From positions 28,362 through 92,361 of the forward strand of contig CAJTWU010000001.1 of NCBI GenBank assembly GCA_910579975.1: a stretch of DNA of 64,000 nucleotides. The letters run 5' to 3'. The notes below the pieces were generated by a model. That model was not told where the DNA came from. It saw only the letters and a program-made list of their open reading frames with translations, and made no database searches. Shown piece by piece: positions 61,232 through 64,000 of this stretch. Numbering within the stretch: position 1 is the stretch's first letter; each line of letters opens with the position of its first letter. Origin of the DNA: an uncultured Vampirovibrio sp. Lineage in GTDB: Bacteria > Cyanobacteriota > Vampirovibrionia > Gastranaerophilales > Gastranaerophilaceae. The position numbers and the translations under genes were made by a program.

Positions 61232-61651
61232 ATGAGTGAAACAATTTTAGGCGGCTGCCGCTGGGATACATTAGAAAATAAAGCTTATTGGGCTAGAGTA
61301 GTATTAAACTCATCATCAAAACCTGATGAATATGACATCAAGTCTTATAATGAATTTTTACAGGAAAAATGTAAAAATAATACTGCTGCTGATATAGCAC
61401 TAAGAAACTCAATACGTAGAAGCGGCGGCGAAACTTCTTCATTGCCATATAATAAAAGGTTGTTAGAACGTGCACCAAAAAATGATTATCTTGCAAAAAA
61501 AATTCAAGCTGATTATTTTACAAATTATCCTTATTCAGGAAGATTAAGAAATCTTTTAATAGAAAATGATAGATTTAGCCTTAGTTCTGTAAAACCAAAA
61601 ATGACTAATAGTTTACAAAAATTCCTCATTAAGATTAAATCTTTTATTTAG
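61232..61651 (+). CDS. Small hypothetical protein (139 residues)
   Basis: Begins MSETILGGCRWDTLENKAYW. No signal peptide or membrane segment; mixed alpha/beta, rich in Lys, Asn and Arg. The start at 61232 is decided by AAAGGAG ten bases upstream; an in-frame upstream start would overlap the promoter. I recognise no family. Its own promoter separates it from the TPR gene. A shorter frame using later Met codons cannot be excluded. Confidence 0.6.
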   Translation: MSETILGGCRWDTLENKAYWARVVLNSSSKPDEYDIKSYNEFLQEKCKNNTAADIALRNSIRRSGGETSSLPYNKRLLERAPKNDYLAKKIQADYFTNYPYSGRLRNLLIENDRFSLSSVKPKMTNSLQKFLIKIKSFI

Positions 61652-61694
61652 TTTTTATGTTAAAATTAAACTCAATAATTAGAGGAGAATTGTA

Positions 61695-63056
61695 ATGTCG
61701 ATTTTTATAATGATACTATTATTGGGTTTATTAATTTTTGTTCATGAAGCCGGACATTTTTTCGCTGCACGAGCTTTTGGTATAAAGGTTGAGAGGTTTG
61801 GTTTTGGTTTGCCATTTGGTCCAACTATTTTCAAAAAACAATGCGGTGATATAGAAGTTGTTGTTCATGCATTTCTATTAGGCGGTTATGTATCTTTTCC
61901 TGATGATGACAAAGATTGTGATTTGCCGGCTGATTCAGAAGATAGATTTGCAAACAAACCTGTATGGCAAAGAGCAATAGTGGTTTCAGCTGGTGTAATA
62001 GCAAATGTGGTATGTGCTTTTATGCTTGTTTTGTTTGTAGCAGCTTATTCTAAGCACCTTCCTTCCGGGAATTATGAAATATATGCCGGAGAAATCAGTG
62101 CTCCAAAGGGAGCAAGTATTTGGGACTCCGGTATTAAAACAGGTGATAGAATTTTAAAAGCAAATGGTACAGATGTTAATAATGCATATTCTTTTGTAAC
62201 TATTGTTAAAAATAGTGCAAAAAATAATGGCATTGCTACTCAAAAAACTATTGATAAAAACTATGAGCTGTTAAAAGGTTTGAATCCTGGTCTTGAAAGA
62301 GATGAAATTATTCCTGCTGAACTTTCAATCAGACTTCCAGAAAAAACTGAAACAGATATTATTACTATGGATAAGTATGCAGCTAAAGGGGCTAAATATT
62401 TCAAAAAAGATGGAATTAAATTTGATAATAATATAAAAACTCTTGCAAAAGAACTTAATAATAAAACCGTTTATACTTCTGACGGTAAGTATACACTTTA
62501 TGATGTTGCTAAAGCTATTTCAGATGGAGTTCATCCTGTAAATATGATAGTTCTCCGTGAAGGAAAAGAAATAAAATTAAATCCTGTTTTTCCTGATTAT
62601 AAGGGACTTATCGGATTAGGGTTGGCATCTAAACAAACCCTTGTTTCTACTAAAACTCCTGTTGCAATGGTAAAAGAAAGTAATAAATATCTTTGGGATA
62701 ATACTGCAACAATGATGTATTCATTAGGTCAGTTATTTACGGGAAATATTCCAATGAAGGATTTGCATGGTGTAGTTGCTATTACAAAAATTGGCGGTGA
62801 TATGATTGATAAAGCTGGTAAATCATCAGGATTTTTACTAGCGGCTCTTATTTCAATGAACCTTGCTATTCTTAATATATTACCAATACCGGCTTTGGAT
62901 GGCGGGCATTTGATGTTTTTATTATTTGAAAAAATTACAGGAAAGCCACTTAATGAAAAAGTTATTGAAACAATTTCTTCAGTATTTTTCTCATTGTTAA
63001 TTTTATTAATGGTATTTGTAATATTTAATGACATTATCTTGCTAATATCTAAATAG
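61695..63056 (+). CDS. rseP: Site-2 protease RseP
   Basis: 453 residues, long form. Intramembrane zinc protease. The H-E-A-G-H motif (residues 17-21) lies in the first membrane segment, and 'NILPIPALDGGHL' with the second-site Asp is near 400. One PDZ-like region is visible ('GASIWDSGIKTGDRILKANGTDVNNAYSF'). It has four membrane segments as in RseP (PF02163/RIP). It cleaves anti-sigma factors or signal-peptide remnants. AGAGGAG precedes the ATG. Confidence 0.93.
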   Translation: MSIFIMILLLGLLIFVHEAGHFFAARAFGIKVERFGFGLPFGPTIFKKQCGDIEVVVHAFLLGGYVSFPDDDKDCDLPADSEDRFANKPVWQRAIVVSAGVIANVVCAFMLVLFVAAYSKHLPSGNYEIYAGEISAPKGASIWDSGIKTGDRILKANGTDVNNAYSFVTIVKNSAKNNGIATQKTIDKNYELLKGLNPGLERDEIIPAELSIRLPEKTETDIITMDKYAAKGAKYFKKDGIKFDNNIKTLAKELNNKTVYTSDGKYTLYDVAKAISDGVHPVNMIVLREGKEIKLNPVFPDYKGLIGLGLASKQTLVSTKTPVAMVKESNKYLWDNTATMMYSLGQLFTGNIPMKDLHGVVAITKIGGDMIDKAGKSSGFLLAALISMNLAILNILPIPALDGGHLMFLLFEKITGKPLNEKVIETISSVFFSLLILLMVFVIFNDIILLISK

Positions 63057-63068
63057 AAACATGTCCAA

Positions 63069-63097
63069 TTGATAAGCCTGATAAAACTTTTCATAAT
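63069..63097 (+). promoter_or_regulatory. Leaderless-type promoter of the flavoprotein gene
   Basis: TTGATA (63069-63074), a 17-base spacer and CATAAT (63092-63097), then six bases and the ATG at 63104. No ribosome site is present. Confidence 0.7.
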
Positions 63098-63103
63098 TTC
63101 AGT

Positions 63104-64000
63104 ATGAAAATAGTTATTATAGGCGGAGTTGCCGCAGGAGCAAAGGCTGCAGCAAAATCAAAAAGAATGCTTCCAGAGGCGGAAGTTCATATTTATACAC
63201 AAGATACTCATGTTTCATACTCAGCATGCGGTCTTCCTTATTATATAGAAGGAAACTTTGAAGATTGGCAAAAGCTTATTGTACGTTCTGCAGAAGAGTT
63301 TGAAAAAAGCGGTATTAATATTCATCTTCAAAATCGTGTGACAAAAATTCTACCCGTTGATAAAAAAATAATGGTTAGAAATCTTAAGACTGATGAAACA
63401 AGCTTTGTTACTTATGATAAGCTTGTTATTGCAACGGGTGCTGCTCCTGATATGGAGGCTTTTCCCGATGTTAAATTAAAAAATATTTATAATCTTAGAA
63501 CTCTTGAAGATGGTGTTGCAATACGTGAAACGATGGAAAGAGTTCAGAATATTACTATTATAGGTGGCGGATATATTAGTATCGAACTTTTAGAGGCTTT
63601 TGTCCGAAATGGTAAAAATGTAACTCTTGTTGAACGCTCACCATTTATACTTTCAGTTTTTGATGAAGATATTTCGACTTTAATTCAAGATTATATAATT
63701 GAAAATTCTGATGGTCGGGTAAAACTAATAACAGATGATGTTGTAAGTGAGTTTCTTGGAGAAGATGTTGTAAAAGGAGCATTGACTCTGAAGGGTTCTG
63801 GATTTGAAACAGAAATGGTTGTTATTTCTGCTGGTGTAAGACCTGTTGTTGACATAGCCAAAGAAGCAGGAATTGCGTTGGGAATAACGGGCGCTATTAA
63901 GGTTAATAGCAGAATGCAGACTAATATTCCTGATATTTATGCATGTGGAGATTGTACAGAAAAAATAAATATTATTTCTAATACTCCTATGTGGATACCA
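63104..64000 (+). CDS. CoA-disulfide-reductase-like flavoprotein, cut by the window end
   Basis: An open frame of 299 codons reaches the edge. The FAD site is 'MKIVIIGGVAAGAKAAAKSKR'. The redox-active cysteine lies in 'VSYSACGLPYYI' (near residue 43), as in CoA-disulfide reductases and NADH oxidases with a single Cys. A second nucleotide site is 'ITIIGGGYISIELLEAF'. The C-terminal part with 'IYACGDCTEK' binds FAD again. Whether it reduces CoA disulfide, oxygen or polysulfide is not settled. The remaining third is outside the window. Confidence 0.88.
   Translation, partial: MKIVIIGGVAAGAKAAAKSKRMLPEAEVHIYTQDTHVSYSACGLPYYIEGNFEDWQKLIVRSAEEFEKSGINIHLQNRVTKILPVDKKIMVRNLKTDETSFVTYDKLVIATGAAPDMEAFPDVKLKNIYNLRTLEDGVAIRETMERVQNITIIGGGYISIELLEAFVRNGKNVTLVERSPFILSVFDEDISTLIQDYIIENSDGRVKLITDDVVSEFLGEDVVKGALTLKGSGFETEMVVISAGVRPVVDIAKEAGIALGITGAIKVNSRMQTNIPDIYACGDCTEKINIISNTPMWIP

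Noticed and set aside
1..64000. CRISPR array, insertion sequence, integrase or prophage structural genes
   Set aside because: No regularly spaced repeats, transposase or integrase motifs, or capsid/tail/terminase proteins seen.

Overview
The window is strongly AT-rich, gene-dense DNA from a bacterium with a Gram-negative style envelope. Evidence for the envelope is a beta-barrel usher with a PapD-like chaperone, RseP, FtsH, type IV pilus PilMN/PilO and a flagellar MS-ring/switch/export set. No photosynthesis genes are seen. Small proteins beginning with an N-terminal F-K-x-N motif, a CheA with a C-terminal receiver, and a SpoIID/LytB protein together suggest a non-photosynthetic relative of Cyanobacteria (Vampirovibrionia/Melainabacteria, possibly Gastranaerophilales). 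That placement is inference; no rRNA is present to confirm it.

Layout. 41-2842: LlaJI-type restriction endonuclease, a secreted Spy-like protein, degraded DNA and tRNA-Ala. 2914-6777: PLP enzyme with a CopG regulator, coaBC, a Nif3-like protein and a secreted protein. 6907-12162: fliF, fliG, fliH, fliI and a coupled phosphopantetheinyl transferase. 12200-13573: small-gene region with an HTH protein, a 23-residue hydrophobic peptide in a highly structured transcription unit, and an F-K-x-N protein. 13572-20440: membrane protein, GAF/HD-GYP-like protein, LicD and TagD, malQ, rsmI, a small protein and tRNA-Ser. 20480-27685: divergent chaperone-usher-like pilus locus. 27739-34243: PHP phosphoesterase, SIMPL protein, Zn-dehydrogenase, SpoIID protein, mnmG and small proteins. 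34334-37110: CpaE-like ATPase, membrane protein and a degenerate M48 protease. 37143-47466: hybrid CheA, MCP, REC-GGDEF, double CheW, a large repeat protein and an orphan solute-binding lipoprotein. 47502-54295: candidate sRNA, lytic transglycosylase, ftsH, RipA-like and PAP2 membrane proteins, a 774-residue protein and tRNA-Val. 54380-64000: PilO and PilMN, nadA, rlmB-like, primary-type sigma factor, TPR protein, rseP and a truncated CoA-disulfide-reductase-like flavoprotein.

Themes. Surface appendages and their control dominate: flagellum, type IV pilus, a chaperone-usher-like pilus, one chemosensory complex, a diguanylate cyclase and a degenerate HD-GYP protein. The most unusual signals are: (1) a compact unit at 12738-12982 with the architecture of a type I toxin mRNA (5'-3' end pairing, sequestered ribosome site, hydrophobic peptide, opposing promoter); (2) a recurring TATAAT-N6-ATG arrangement that implies leaderless mRNAs; (3) the divergent chaperone-usher-like locus; (4) a CU-rich candidate trans-acting sRNA at 47502-47600; and (5) enzyme-like proteins that have lost catalytic residues (HD-GYP, M48). 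All family assignments are from reading the translated sequence; no database search was possible.
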